Source of the DNA: Pirellulaceae bacterium
GTDB lineage: Bacteria; Planctomycetota; Planctomycetia; Pirellulales; Pirellulaceae
Assembly (NCBI GenBank): GCA_019636385.1
Contig: JAHBXT010000003.1
Location: 558,001 to 622,000 of the forward strand
Length of the DNA: 64,000 nucleotides
Direction of reading: 5' to 3'
The position numbers and the translations under genes were made by a program. The number at the start of each line of letters is the position of its first letter. Positions within the stretch are counted from its first letter, which is position 1. The notes beneath the pieces are model-generated. The model made no database searches and was not told the origin of the DNA. It saw only the letters and a program-made list of their open reading frames with translations. Positions 46,197-55,942 of this stretch are shown piece after piece.

Positions 46197-48797
46197 ATGG
46201 TGAAGGTCCTTTGGAAATCATGTGCGCTGCCGTTGGTTTGTCTAGTGAGCCTACCGATGTTGTGGGCGATTGCTGGCCCCCAGGATGATCGGGTTCTACA
46301 GGCGATCTGCCAACATGGATTGCCTGACATTGCCGTCGGCTATGCCCGGGCTCGTCGTGATGTGCCGGGCGGTGCAGTGGCTCGCCAGTCTGACGCTGTG
46401 GCCTGGTGGACTATGCGCGAAATGGAATTCCTGGCTCAAGCCGCGTTACATGGTGTGATGGCTGGCTCTAATGGCTGGCAAGAATGTGGAGCAGCAGCCG
46501 AGCGGTACCGACAGCGGCCAGACGTGGATTCGGACTTGACTAAAAACCGACGAGGACCGTGGATCGAGTGGCAATTGGCTCGCTGTGACTTGGTGCACGC
46601 TCAATCCGTGTTGGCCACCTTTCTGGCCAACCCGATGCAACTTCAGGCGCGCGATCAGGCACTGGAATTAGTACGGGGTCTTATCGAGCGATCAGAACGG
46701 CTGCTTACCGAAATTCGTCGACGACAACCCATCGCGGCTCGACAGTCGCCTCAAGATGGCGCCGAAGCAGCCGCAGAACAACTGCGGAATCTCTTGGCCG
46801 ATACCGAGCTGTTGCAATGCGAAGCGCTCCTAGTTCGTAGCCAACTTTACCCACCCAATGCAGCAGATCGCGCGGCTGCGCTGTCCGAAATGCTCGAGAA
46901 AGTTCAAGCTCTCCAAAGTCGTGGCGGCGGACGCTTGCCAAGCAGTGATGCGTTGCTGGTAGCGCAGGCTACCGCCCAGGTGGAACTTGGTGATCCGCAG
47001 GCGTTGCAGCGTTTGGTTGACTTGAGCCAACGAGCTGACCGACCAGCGCTGCGTCTGCAAGCCGGAGTTCTCGGGGTCAGGTATTTCACGCAGCGCAAAG
47101 ACTTCAGGCAAGCTGAGGAACTGTTAAACCGTCTGCAATGGTTGCTGCGTGACGATGCCAGCTTGGAGCCACTGTGGCAGCTTTCGCAAATCGAACTCAC
47201 TCTCGGCCGTATGGCGGAGATGCAGCCCGAGCAGCAAGCCGCAGTTGCCGGTCAATTGACTCAACAGGCTGAGCAATTAGGCCAGCGTTTCGGTGGTTAT
47301 TGGCGGACTCGTGCCGAGGCGCTGCTAGTGAGTCACCTTGCCAGTCAACGTTCCGAAGATGCGCAGTTAGGGACGGTGCTGCTGATGGCTGAAATTCGCC
47401 AATTGATTGCTGCTGGTCGTGAACAGCAGGCGATAGAAAAACTTTTACAGGCTTACACAGCTCAGTTGTCGGCGGGCAATGCGGCTGATGCATTGCAGTG
47501 GTTGTCCATGGCGGCTGCCATGTTGCGACGCAGTCAACAGTGGCAGCGAGCCGCTGAGGTAATCGAGCAGTCGGCCGGTGATTGGTCACAAGCGCCCGAG
47601 GCGGCTGAGACGCATTTGTGGGCGATTCGTGCTCGTGCGGAGGTGTTGCGCGAGCCGAGCGCTCACCCCACCGCTGGGCAGGCGTTTAAAGCATCTATCC
47701 AGCAACAGTTGCGACTGTGGCCCGATGAACAGGCAACCTCGCAGGCTAGGCTGTGGTTAAAGAATTGGATGATGGCCAGGGGGCAGGCATCTGAGTATTT
47801 GGAATTCATGCAAGCCGAATTGCCGCGAGTTCACCAGCCGAGCGTTGCCGATGCGATGCTGAATGAGTGGATTGAGGTGACGCTCAATCGAGGTGCATCG
47901 CTGACAACCGATTCAGCTCTTGACTGGATCGAGACGCCAGCCGTTCCGTTTGCCGAACCGCAGGTTGCGTACGCCGCTCGGTTGGTAGCTTTGGCAGCCC
48001 TGGAATTGTCTGAGTGTGCCTTCGGTGGCTCGTGGAGCGAGCCGGAAGATATTCGGCGGCGATGGCAAGAAATGACCGGCTGGTTGAGTGACTCGACAGC
48101 CAGCCAATGGTCGGTAACCGGATTCGTGGCGATTGCCGTGGCGCTGGATGAGCTACGACTGCAACGTGAAGTGGTACCAACTCTGAGTCCAGATTCTCGC
48201 CAAGGTAGGTATCAAGAATTGCCGTTGCAGCCGGAATCCAAGCCTAACGGGCAAGACAATCCCTTTAACCAACTGACACCTCTGGGACGGGCTGGCGTGG
48301 CACCGGCATTGGTGGCGGTTCTGGATTGGTGTGCTCCCGACCAGCGGCGCGCGGCATGGCTGCAACTGACTTTGGAACCGCACTGGAGTCGCCCGTCAAG
48401 CGAAGGCTTGAAGCCGCAGAAGCTCAACCCCCTGGCTCACATGGCGCTACTGCGGGTCGCGGCCTGGCAGCAAACCGAGGGGGCTGACGTAAGCTTACAA
48501 GAATTCGCGGAGCAACATGCCAAGCACGGTTTCGTGCAGCTCATGTACGCCTATCGTCTGGCCGAGCTTGAGCAGTTGGCTCCAGCCATCGAGCGAACTC
48601 GACGCATCGCCGCGTTCGCCCCGGCAGGCAGTAGCCTGCAATCGGCAGCTCGATTGTGCCTAGTAAGGCTGCTTGTGCGTAGCGGCGCCATCGATGAAGC
48701 TAAGAACTCGGCGAGATTGTTCCTGGCGACCGCGCCGCAAATAAACGCACTCTGGGCGCAAAGGTTGAACCGATTAGCGGGTGAGGCTAGCGAATAG
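46197..48797 (+). CDS. Large exported helical-repeat protein of unknown function
   Basis: 866 residues. A signal peptide-like start (LPLVCLVSLPMLWAIAGPQD) is followed by almost wholly helical sequence rich in Ala, Gln, Leu and Arg, with TPR-like pairs (for example ALRLQAGVLGVRYFTQRKDF then RQAEELLNRLQWL, and SSLQSAARLCLVRLLVRSGA then IDEAKNSARLFLATAP at the end). No catalytic motif seen. It may act as a periplasmic scaffold. Stands between divergent and convergent neighbours, so probably its own unit. Confidence 0.65.
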   Translation: MVKVLWKSCALPLVCLVSLPMLWAIAGPQDDRVLQAICQHGLPDIAVGYARARRDVPGGAVARQSDAVAWWTMREMEFLAQAALHGVMAGSNGWQECGAAAERYRQRPDVDSDLTKNRRGPWIEWQLARCDLVHAQSVLATFLANPMQLQARDQALELVRGLIERSERLLTEIRRRQPIAARQSPQDGAEAAAEQLRNLLADTELLQCEALLVRSQLYPPNAADRAAALSEMLEKVQALQSRGGGRLPSSDALLVAQATAQVELGDPQALQRLVDLSQRADRPALRLQAGVLGVRYFTQRKDFRQAEELLNRLQWLLRDDASLEPLWQLSQIELTLGRMAEMQPEQQAAVAGQLTQQAEQLGQRFGGYWRTRAEALLVSHLASQRSEDAQLGTVLLMAEIRQLIAAGREQQAIEKLLQAYTAQLSAGNAADALQWLSMAAAMLRRSQQWQRAAEVIEQSAGDWSQAPEAAETHLWAIRARAEVLREPSAHPTAGQAFKASIQQQLRLWPDEQATSQARLWLKNWMMARGQASEYLEFMQAELPRVHQPSVADAMLNEWIEVTLNRGASLTTDSALDWIETPAVPFAEPQVAYAARLVALAALELSECAFGGSWSEPEDIRRRWQEMTGWLSDSTASQWSVTGFVAIAVALDELRLQREVVPTLSPDSRQGRYQELPLQPESKPNGQDNPFNQLTPLGRAGVAPALVAVLDWCAPDQRRAAWLQLTLEPHWSRPSSEGLKPQKLNPLAHMALLRVAAWQQTEGADVSLQEFAEQHAKHGFVQLMYAYRLAELEQLAPAIERTRRIAAFAPAGSSLQSAARLCLVRLLVRSGAIDEAKNSARLFLATAPQINALWAQRLNRLAGEASE

Positions 48798-48930
48798 ATA
48801 GCCGTATGCGACCTGCCTCTTATCTTCGACATTGCCCCAGAAATGAATCTAGGCACCACTTAGAACTACGCCCACGCATGTCAGTGGCCGGAAAATGGAG
48901 TTCTGCGGAATTGCCCAGGGGCGGTCATGA

Positions 48931-50391
48931 CTATTCTGACTCAGGTTGTCGTTCGGTTGGCTGCGTAGGTTCTTGTCCGGCTGCCTGCGGAGGAATTAGC
49001 AACTGTGGGTCGATGGGTTTCTTGTCTTGATACAGCTCCAGGATTTTTTGCGCGACGGGAAGCTGATCTGCGTTGGCTAGCTGAATAACTTTTTCTTGCC
49101 AGCCAATAGCGGTTTCAAAATCATCAGCGGACGCAAAGCATGCAGCCAGCAGAGTCAAATCGTTGACGTCTTTGTACTGGCTGATATCGTTCACCACTTT
49201 GGCCAATTCGATGGCGATTACCGGATCGCGTAGTTGGCTTTCGGTGCAAGTGGCCAGTAACCACGCGCGATTGACCAGGGCTAAAACGAATCGCGGAGCC
49301 AGTTCGACGGCGCGCTGGTAGTCTGCGGTCGCACGAGCAAAGTTACCGAGCATCTGGTAGTTGTAGCCGCGATTGTTGAAGGCCACTGCCGATTGCGGGG
49401 CCAGTTCAATGACTTTGGTAAAATCGTCGATGGCGGCCTGATGCTGGCCCATTTGAAATTTGATGAAGCCGCGCCCCATCCAAGCCGAAATATCGTTGGA
49501 AACCAAGTCGATCGCAGAATCATAGTCCTTAACGGCCAATTCCAGCTTACCCAGCAACTTGTGGGCCACAGCTCGCTGCGAAAACAGCACCGGATTCTGT
49601 GAGTGTGTCTCTAAAGCAGCGGAATAATCCGCCACTGCCAGATCGTACTTACCGACCACCATGTAGACGCTGGCCCGGTTCATGCGCGGTACTTGGTCTT
49701 TGGGATCCTTGGCGATGGCCAGCGTAAAATCTTCGATGGCTTTGTCGTGCTGTCCCATCGTAGAATGGAACAGGCCGCGACTGGCGTAGGCATGAGATTC
49801 GGTATAGCCCAACTGGATGGCCTTGTCGAAGTCTGCAAGTGCGCTTTCCGGATCGCCTTGAGCCCAGTGGGCGCTGGCTCGTAGCGTGTACAGTCGCCCT
49901 TCTTCAGGCGATTGCAGAATCAGTTCGTCGTAGATTGGGATCGACTCGGAGAGCCGCGCGGCATTGTCTTTGGCGACTGCACCTTTGCGACCTGAGAGCG
50001 TAGCGATGACATAGTCATTGGCCCGCTCAGCGACGACCGTCAGCAAGTCGCCCTTGTGGATGGTGTCAATGATTTCGTCCTTCAGCCGAAGAGTCATGTC
50101 GATGCGGGCCACGATTGGATCGGGAGAGGTGGGGTTGGTCGGTGGAACGGGCGGGGGTATTTGCTCACCACTGCTTTCAGAATGGTCGCTGCCGGCTGGA
50201 GTTTCCGCCGCGGCTGAGTCGGTGGTGGTTGACTGGTCGCCTCTGGATTGGCCATCGCTTGGAGGAGCTTCAGCAGTCGTCGCCGCGTCTGTTCCCGGAG
50301 TTTCTTGAGCGGCTAGCGGCGTGCAGCGTTGACCCAATGCGATCACCAGACCAACGATCAACAGGCAAGACCAAGCAGGTTGACGCAACAT
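48931..50391 (-). CDS. Exported TPR protein with SH3-like domain
   Basis: 486 residues from ATG 50391, giving a clean signal peptide (CLLIVGLVIALGQRCTPLAA). A Thr/Ala/Ser-rich linker follows, then an SH3b-like segment (about 105-150; DTIHKGDLLTVVAERANDYV), then at least six TPR units (for example WAQGDPESALADFDKAIQLG, KAIEDFTLAIAKDPKDQVPR and NFARATADYQRAVELAPRFV). A protein-interaction scaffold in the periplasm. The frame continues upstream to 50457 over two repeat copies, which argues for the later start. Confidence 0.8.
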   Translation of the reverse strand: MLRQPAWSCLLIVGLVIALGQRCTPLAAQETPGTDAATTAEAPPSDGQSRGDQSTTTDSAAAETPAGSDHSESSGEQIPPPVPPTNPTSPDPIVARIDMTLRLKDEIIDTIHKGDLLTVVAERANDYVIATLSGRKGAVAKDNAARLSESIPIYDELILQSPEEGRLYTLRASAHWAQGDPESALADFDKAIQLGYTESHAYASRGLFHSTMGQHDKAIEDFTLAIAKDPKDQVPRMNRASVYMVVGKYDLAVADYSAALETHSQNPVLFSQRAVAHKLLGKLELAVKDYDSAIDLVSNDISAWMGRGFIKFQMGQHQAAIDDFTKVIELAPQSAVAFNNRGYNYQMLGNFARATADYQRAVELAPRFVLALVNRAWLLATCTESQLRDPVIAIELAKVVNDISQYKDVNDLTLLAACFASADDFETAIGWQEKVIQLANADQLPVAQKILELYQDKKPIDPQLLIPPQAAGQEPTQPTERQPESE

Positions 50392-50440
50392 AGTTAACGT
50401 AGCAGGTGAGGTGGGATGAGCAGCTATTACGAATTTACCG

Positions 50441-50489
50441 GTAGCGACCCTCGCCAAGTATCAGTAGCGACCGTCGCCTGCGCGGTGGG
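50441..50489 (+). repeat. Tandem copies of the dispersed intergenic motif
   Basis: GTAGCGACCCTCGCCAAG (50441-50458) and GTAGCGACCGTCGCCTG then CGCGGTGG (50464-50488), 23 bases apart, between the TPR gene and dnaA. Confidence 0.6.
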
Positions 50490-50561
50490 GATGCTGAGAT
50501 TCCAGCGTCCGACGATTGCGAAGTCTGGGGTCGAGGGACTAAGTGCACTGGAGCTGCCATG

Positions 50562-52085
50562 TTAACCCACCTGCAATTGCGATTCAACGTGACGAATCAC
50601 GTCTCGCACGCTCCAGCGTCGGCTTCCATCCAGTTGCACGTTTTGGCTGAGCCATTCGGCGACGGTTTTCTCAGCCGAGATGACGGTGCTATGGCGACGG
50701 CTACCGAAATAGTCGCCGATCTCTTTGTAGGCTGCTGAGGTGTATTTCCGCGCCAAAAACATGGCCAACATCCGCGGTTGGCTGACGGTACGGACTTTGC
50801 ATTTCGATTGCAAGCTGTCCTGCTGCAGCCCAAACATTCCACAAACGGCGCGTTCGATGTCCGAAAGACGCACGATCGGCTGGGCTGCCTGGACAAGATC
50901 AGCCACGGCGTTCCAGCAGCCGTCGACAGTTAATGGGCGGCTAGAGACCGATGCGGTAGCCACCAGTCGATGAACCACGCCGCGAATTAGCCGACCATCG
51001 CCGCAGACCCGATCGGCCAACAGCTCCAGTGCTTCTCCAGCGATATGAATGCCCGATTCCAGGACTTGTTGTCGCAGCAAGGTCAGTCGCATCGACTGAT
51101 CCAACGGATAGACGGGCGCTATCAGTCCGCCTCGCAAGCGTCCCAATAAATCGCCACCCAGCGCCGACAGCTCACTCAGAGGTCGGTCAGCTGTGACTAT
51201 GATTTGCTTACCGGCACGCAATAAATAGTCGATCGTGTAACGCGCTTCGGCCAACGTGGAGCGCTTGCCAATGAAGAAATGAATGTCATCCAGCAACAGC
51301 GCGTCCACATCGCGATAACGGCGACGAAACATCGGCAAGCCGCGACCTTGTAGCCCCTCGGTAAACTCGTTGGTGAACTGTTCGCTGGTCAAGTACAGCA
51401 CCCGTTTCAAGCGTCGCGCGCTCCGCAGTCGCTGAGCCAGCGCCGCCAAGAGTAGGCTCTTGCCTGTACCGGTGGGGCCGTGAATTACGACGGGGGTTAG
51501 TCGCCCGGGTTCGGCGGCTACCATGTTGACCGAAGTCCAGGCCAATTGATTAGAGCTGCCCTGAACAATTCGCGGCCACAGGTCTGCGGAAGCGTCCGTG
51601 ACGTTAGCAGCCTTCGCGCTGACCGAAGGTATTGCGCTGGGGGCTGCTGGTCGGGTGCGAGGTACTTTCAGGTTCGCCAACTTGGCGGCCGGCTCAGCCA
51701 CGATTTGTTTGCTTGGCTGGGTGCTGAGAGTTGTAACTGGGGGCTGCGCAGCGTTTGGCAGGCATCGTGCGGACTGTGACGTTGATGTCTGCAGGGATGA
51801 CGGCTGGTGTGCGAGCGGTTGGGGTTGTACCTGCCACCGCACTTGAACTGCAGGGTCGCCCAAGACCTGGCGGACGACATGCACGATATCGGCCCCCAAC
51901 ATCTTGCGGCACAACTGGCAGGCAAACTCGGACGTAAAGCCAATACTCACAACCGAATCTGAGAAATCCCACGTAGTATCTGAGGGCAACCATAGCTCAT
52001 AGCGCTCGCTGCCGATTCGCTGGGACAGCGCAGCTTGGATACCAGTTACCCAATTCTGTCGATGGTGGATCACTTCGTGTGCCAT
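50562..52085 (-). CDS. dnaA: Chromosomal replication initiator DnaA
   Basis: 507 residues. Domain I (about 10-90; NWVTGIQAALSQRIGSERYE), a long Ser/Ala/Gln linker, the AAA+ domain with Walker A HGPTGTGKSLLLAALAQRL and Walker B DALLLDDIHFFIGKRSTLAE, box VII arginine in LLGRLRGGLIAPV, and domain IV with MLAMFLARKYTSAAYKEIGD and GSRRHSTVISAEKTV, the DnaA-box-binding signature. Initiates replication by opening oriC. dnaN, recF or gyrB do not follow it, and no TTATCCACA-type boxes were seen in the flanking gaps, so oriC is not evident here. Confidence 0.88.
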   Translation of the reverse strand: MAHEVIHHRQNWVTGIQAALSQRIGSERYELWLPSDTTWDFSDSVVSIGFTSEFACQLCRKMLGADIVHVVRQVLGDPAVQVRWQVQPQPLAHQPSSLQTSTSQSARCLPNAAQPPVTTLSTQPSKQIVAEPAAKLANLKVPRTRPAAPSAIPSVSAKAANVTDASADLWPRIVQGSSNQLAWTSVNMVAAEPGRLTPVVIHGPTGTGKSLLLAALAQRLRSARRLKRVLYLTSEQFTNEFTEGLQGRGLPMFRRRYRDVDALLLDDIHFFIGKRSTLAEARYTIDYLLRAGKQIIVTADRPLSELSALGGDLLGRLRGGLIAPVYPLDQSMRLTLLRQQVLESGIHIAGEALELLADRVCGDGRLIRGVVHRLVATASVSSRPLTVDGCWNAVADLVQAAQPIVRLSDIERAVCGMFGLQQDSLQSKCKVRTVSQPRMLAMFLARKYTSAAYKEIGDYFGSRRHSTVISAEKTVAEWLSQNVQLDGSRRWSVRDVIRHVESQLQVG

Positions 52086-52644
52086 ACTCGCCGCGTGCTC
52101 CTACCGGTCAAATCGTCGTGCAATTCCTGCACAAACTAGAGTGTGTTTGACGCATGTGGCATACCTTGCCACGCTCCAGAGCAACGTCCAGTGGCGGCGG
52201 AAATGAATCCATATGGATTGCCACGCAGTCGCCGGCAATCGGCTGCTGCACAGACCTGTTCCGCTGAACGTTGCCATCAATCTGCACGACGCAGTAAGCG
52301 TCACGCGAGGGGCGATTGTAGAATTGCTATCATGCATGTCAAATAGTTGTCTGAAGTGCGACAGGCCCAAGGGACGGAAGCAACGTCGGAAAGCCAACAA
52401 CTTACTGGCTGTCCTTCATCATTAAGCCATCGGGCATCGTACCACGGAAACTGTTTTTTGACTAATTGATTCGGTGGAAAAACTGTCAGTCGCTGACGGG
52501 TGATGTCGGAACACACTTTCCGCTCCCGTACGCAACTGCCAGCCGCTTAACGACTTGTGTAGCCGATCGGTAATGCTAGCTTGCAAGCCGGGTAATTGCA
52601 GTCTGTCGAATTGCTGTCCATACTAGCCAACGAAAGACGCGAAC
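52086..52644. other. Divergent intergenic region, dnaA / lactonase
   Basis: 559 bases with no convincing gene. AGTTGT (52345-52350) and ACAACT (52397-52402) enclose a second CGAC/GTCG stem, a possible small structured RNA or leader, read here only as a hairpin. No DnaA boxes of the usual consensus were found. Confidence 0.4.
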
Positions 52645-53787
52645 ATGAGAAGAGTCAGCGACTGTGCGCTTTGGGTAATACTTACTGGTTTTGTCTGCGC
52701 TATGCACACCGACTGCCAAGGACAATCGCTAGACGTGTGGATCGGAACGGGCGGTGCGCCCAGCAAGGGTATCTACCATTGCTCTTTGGATGCACAGACG
52801 GGCAAGTTGTCGGCATCGCGCTTGGCAGCCGAGATTAATTCGCCGGGCTTCCTGGCGATGCATCCTGTGCTTGCTCGACTGTATGCGGTTGGAAGTTTGG
52901 ATGGCAAAGCGGTTGTAGCCGAGTATCACATCCAGCGCAATGACGGTTATCCAGAACTTCGCTTTTCAAGTTCCGCACAGATCGGCGATGGTGGAGCGAC
53001 TCACATTAGCGTGTCGCGCGATGGCGCAGCGCTGCTGACCGCTCAGTACGGTGCAGGCTCGGTGGCCGCCTTTGCGCTTGGATCAGACGGACAGATCTTG
53101 CGGCGGACAGCGCTAGTTAAGCATCGTGGCGGCAGTGGCGTTGTGGCTGGACGACAAGATGCGCCTCATGCGCATTGGGTCGGCTTTTCGCCGGATTTGA
53201 GATTCGCGTTTGCACCTGATTTGGGGTTGGACAAAGTTGTGATTTACCGCGTCGAAACGAAATCGGCAGAATTGGTCGAACATGGAGCCGGTCAACTACC
53301 GCCAGGCGCGGGTCCCAGGCACATGAAATTTCATCCCAACGGCACATGGATCTACGTGTTGAACGAATTGAATCTGAGCGTTTCACTGTTTGACTGGGAT
53401 GCGGTCAGTGGCCAGATGACATTGCGTGAGACGGTCCCGACCGTGCCTCAGGCCCAGCTTGAGCGGCTGCGCAACAAAAGCTGCTCCGAAATCCGAGTTC
53501 ATCCCAGTGGGCGCTTTATCTATGCTGCCAATCGTGGCCACGATACCGTTACGGTCTTCTCAGTAGGTGACGACGGACGCTTGCGAGAGATCCAGAACGA
53601 ACCGGTGCGTGGAGCGACTCCCAGAAATATCAACTTGGATCCCTCTGGACAGTGGCTGTTGGCAGCCGGTCAAGACTCACACACGCTGGCCAGTTTTGCC
53701 ATTGATCAACAAACCGGCATAATCACCTACGCCAACAGTGTTATTTCGACACCTGCGCCGATCTGCGTTTTGTTTGCCCACGAGTAA
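52645..53787 (+). CDS. Exported lactonase-type seven-bladed beta-propeller
   Basis: 380 residues with a signal peptide (CALWVILTGFVCAMHTDCQG). It follows the 6-phosphogluconolactonase (YbhE/Pgl) family: DVWIGTGGAPSKGIYHCSLD, DGGATHISVSRDGAALLTAQ then YGAGSVAAFAL, DAPHAHWVGFSPD, GAGPRHMKFHPNGTWIYVLN and IRVHPSGRFIYAANRGHDTV. Cytosolic members hydrolyse 6-phosphogluconolactone; export suggests another lactone or only a structural role here. Confidence 0.85.
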   Translation: MRRVSDCALWVILTGFVCAMHTDCQGQSLDVWIGTGGAPSKGIYHCSLDAQTGKLSASRLAAEINSPGFLAMHPVLARLYAVGSLDGKAVVAEYHIQRNDGYPELRFSSSAQIGDGGATHISVSRDGAALLTAQYGAGSVAAFALGSDGQILRRTALVKHRGGSGVVAGRQDAPHAHWVGFSPDLRFAFAPDLGLDKVVIYRVETKSAELVEHGAGQLPPGAGPRHMKFHPNGTWIYVLNELNLSVSLFDWDAVSGQMTLRETVPTVPQAQLERLRNKSCSEIRVHPSGRFIYAANRGHDTVTVFSVGDDGRLREIQNEPVRGATPRNINLDPSGQWLLAAGQDSHTLASFAIDQQTGIITYANSVISTPAPICVLFAHE

Positions 53788-53807
53788 GGGAGCTGCCTTG
53801 GCAGGCG

Positions 53808-55676
53808 CTAATGATTGACTGCGATTTCCACCAGTTCGTCGCATAAACCACTGTCTTTATCGAAAGTGCCTGCATAAAAGTCGCACAGTAGATGCGCGCC
53901 AAGCACGGTTCGACGAGTCACCTGTGAAAGGTTGCGGTAGAACACGAGCTGCTGCTTGCCAAGCTGCAAACGGTACGCGGCTGCTTGATCTCTAGCGACC
54001 AGTTGCAGGTCTTCTGCCACAGTCAATTGTCGCCAAGTGTAATCCTGACGAGCCGGGCGATTGCACAGGCTGATGACCAGCGGCATGAAGATGGCGCGTC
54101 CGCCGGTGCAGGAGCTTTCCACAATCAGTTCATGCTCTTGCGCAGACAGACTACCGCGATTCGTGGCGGAGCGCCATTCCGACAGGTACAGTGGAACCAC
54201 CAGGCAGCCAGCCGAACCTAGCCGCAAACAGCCTTCGGTATGTCGGCCATCCGTTTGCCACTCGACACCGCGGCCCATGGTTAATCGCGATGTCAACCTC
54301 CAGTCATCAACGTGATCGCAGATCAGCGCGTCGGCGACCAACAGCAGGCGTTGCTTGCGCAATAGCATCAACTGGCGCTGCAATCGCGCAGAATCACCAA
54401 AGCGCGTTTCCATTTCCAAATAATCAACATCCTCGTCCGAGTGCCAACACTGGTGTTCCCAGCTATCGACGTGCTGTTGCACTTGCCCACGTCTGTCAAC
54501 GGTGGCTGACCAACCGCCTTGGATCAGTGGCGAGCCTTTGGGTCCAATGGCCTCCAGGTTTACCAGCGGCTCGGAGAAATCGACGGCAACTCGGGCACCG
54601 CGATGGTGCCAGGCGTGCTGGAAGACGGCGCACAGAGCTTCGTCATCATGATGAGACAGCTTCGGAATCCGCTGCAAGCTGCGCACCTTGGCCGCGTTGC
54701 GGTCTCCGGGCAGCAGACCGCTGAGCGTTAGTGCTGACCGAACAGATGGGCCAGCCGATGCTTGTTTGCACAACGCGCTCCAGATCGCGCTGGACCAGCG
54801 TGTGGAACCTGCAGCAGAAGTCAGCAGCTGAGAGCCGTCACTGCGTGCCCACCGAGCCGCATGTTCTAACAGTTGTTCCAAAGCTTTCTTTTGAGGCTTA
54901 TACCACTCGCGCAATCCAAGGTGATCGGCAATGGTCCGACACCGAACTACGCTGGCCAGAGCAGCTCGCAAGTACATTGCTCCGTGGTCGAGCCAAGATC
55001 CGACATGATCCTGGCTGTTTTCCAGATACTCGGCCAAATCATCCATTGAGCGGCTGGCACCGGTCTGAGCAGCGGCCGATGAGGTGGCGGTTAACAGTTG
55101 AAGCAAAAGAGGCAACTCGCAATGAAACACCAGGTTGCCCAGGAGGCATTGGCTGGGCTCATCCCAATTCTCCACGGTCCGTTTACAGGCTTCACGTAAC
55201 CACTCGGCGAAGTGCTGGCCGTTTTGACGCCGGGCGTGACTGGGTAAATGCCACGCGGTGGCAATGACGCCCAGTGCCGCGCGCGGATAAGAATCGGCTT
55301 GGTCCAACCATTGCATCGCCAAATCTTCCAGAGGCTGATGCATCAGGCCACTGACGGCGCTCAATCGCTGCTTATCGTCGGAAGCAGACTGACTCTTCGT
55401 CAGCTCTGCGATGCGCCGCCCGCTGACCCCGGCCCGTACCAGCACTTCGGCCTGTTCAGGGATCAAGGCCGACCACAACCAGGTACTTTCCAGGTTGATC
55501 TGGCTTGGCCATTTCAAGCTGGCTATTTCATATTCGAATGCTGCAGACCAGACGTCGATTGGTTGAGCCAATGCGGCTGCCACTTGTTTGCCCAGGTTTC
55601 CCGACTTCTTGGATTTCTTAGGCTTGTTGTCGGCCTTGCGCGAGTGCGCTGACGCCTTGGGATCAATCCAATCCAC
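53808..55676 (-). CDS. Conserved-looking protein of unknown function, possibly heparinase-like
   Basis: 622 residues. A Lys-rich head (residues 10-30) lacks a signal peptide. Residues 35-330 are helical, residues 350-600 beta-rich with VDYLEMETRFGDSARLQRQL and LVADALICDHVDDWRLTSRL. A helical toroid plus beta-sandwich is the layout of heparinase II/III and related lyases, but no catalytic Tyr/His motif could be identified. Convergent with the lactonase gene (20-base gap). Confidence 0.5.
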   Translation of the reverse strand: MDWIDPKASAHSRKADNKPKKSKKSGNLGKQVAAALAQPIDVWSAAFEYEIASLKWPSQINLESTWLWSALIPEQAEVLVRAGVSGRRIAELTKSQSASDDKQRLSAVSGLMHQPLEDLAMQWLDQADSYPRAALGVIATAWHLPSHARRQNGQHFAEWLREACKRTVENWDEPSQCLLGNLVFHCELPLLLQLLTATSSAAAQTGASRSMDDLAEYLENSQDHVGSWLDHGAMYLRAALASVVRCRTIADHLGLREWYKPQKKALEQLLEHAARWARSDGSQLLTSAAGSTRWSSAIWSALCKQASAGPSVRSALTLSGLLPGDRNAAKVRSLQRIPKLSHHDDEALCAVFQHAWHHRGARVAVDFSEPLVNLEAIGPKGSPLIQGGWSATVDRRGQVQQHVDSWEHQCWHSDEDVDYLEMETRFGDSARLQRQLMLLRKQRLLLVADALICDHVDDWRLTSRLTMGRGVEWQTDGRHTEGCLRLGSAGCLVVPLYLSEWRSATNRGSLSAQEHELIVESSCTGGRAIFMPLVISLCNRPARQDYTWRQLTVAEDLQLVARDQAAAYRLQLGKQQLVFYRNLSQVTRRTVLGAHLLCDFYAGTFDKDSGLCDELVEIAVNH

Positions 55677-55942
55677 GATCGTACTACTTTCAAGCTGAGT
55701 ATTCAGGCAGAGTGTTACTGGTGCACGCGCGAAGCTTCGCGAAATTCAATTCTGATCGGCAGGGCAGTGCTAGCTAACCGATAGGGCGCTCAGGGTGCGA
55801 TGGTCTCTCGTAGTTCCGCATTCGTGATATACTGGGCCGTACGAAACGCCTATCAGCTAGCCCGCTATTGTGCTTGGAGTTGTCGCGTTGTCCTAGTCCC
55901 CCCAATGTCGAAGTTGTTCAATTGCAGTTCGTTGGGTTGTAG

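Noticed and set aside
52345..52402. Structured stretch with CAGGCC...GGAAGCA, resembling the apical part of bacterial SRP RNA
   Set aside because: The loop and spacing do not match the GGAA tetraloop layout of SRP RNA and the second internal-loop AGCAG is not conserved. Kept only as a hairpin within the intergenic entry.
54731..55267. 178-codon open frame opposite the 622-residue unknown gene
   Set aside because: The minus-strand frame is longer and continuous over the whole region, with plausible domain structure; the plus-strand frame looks random.
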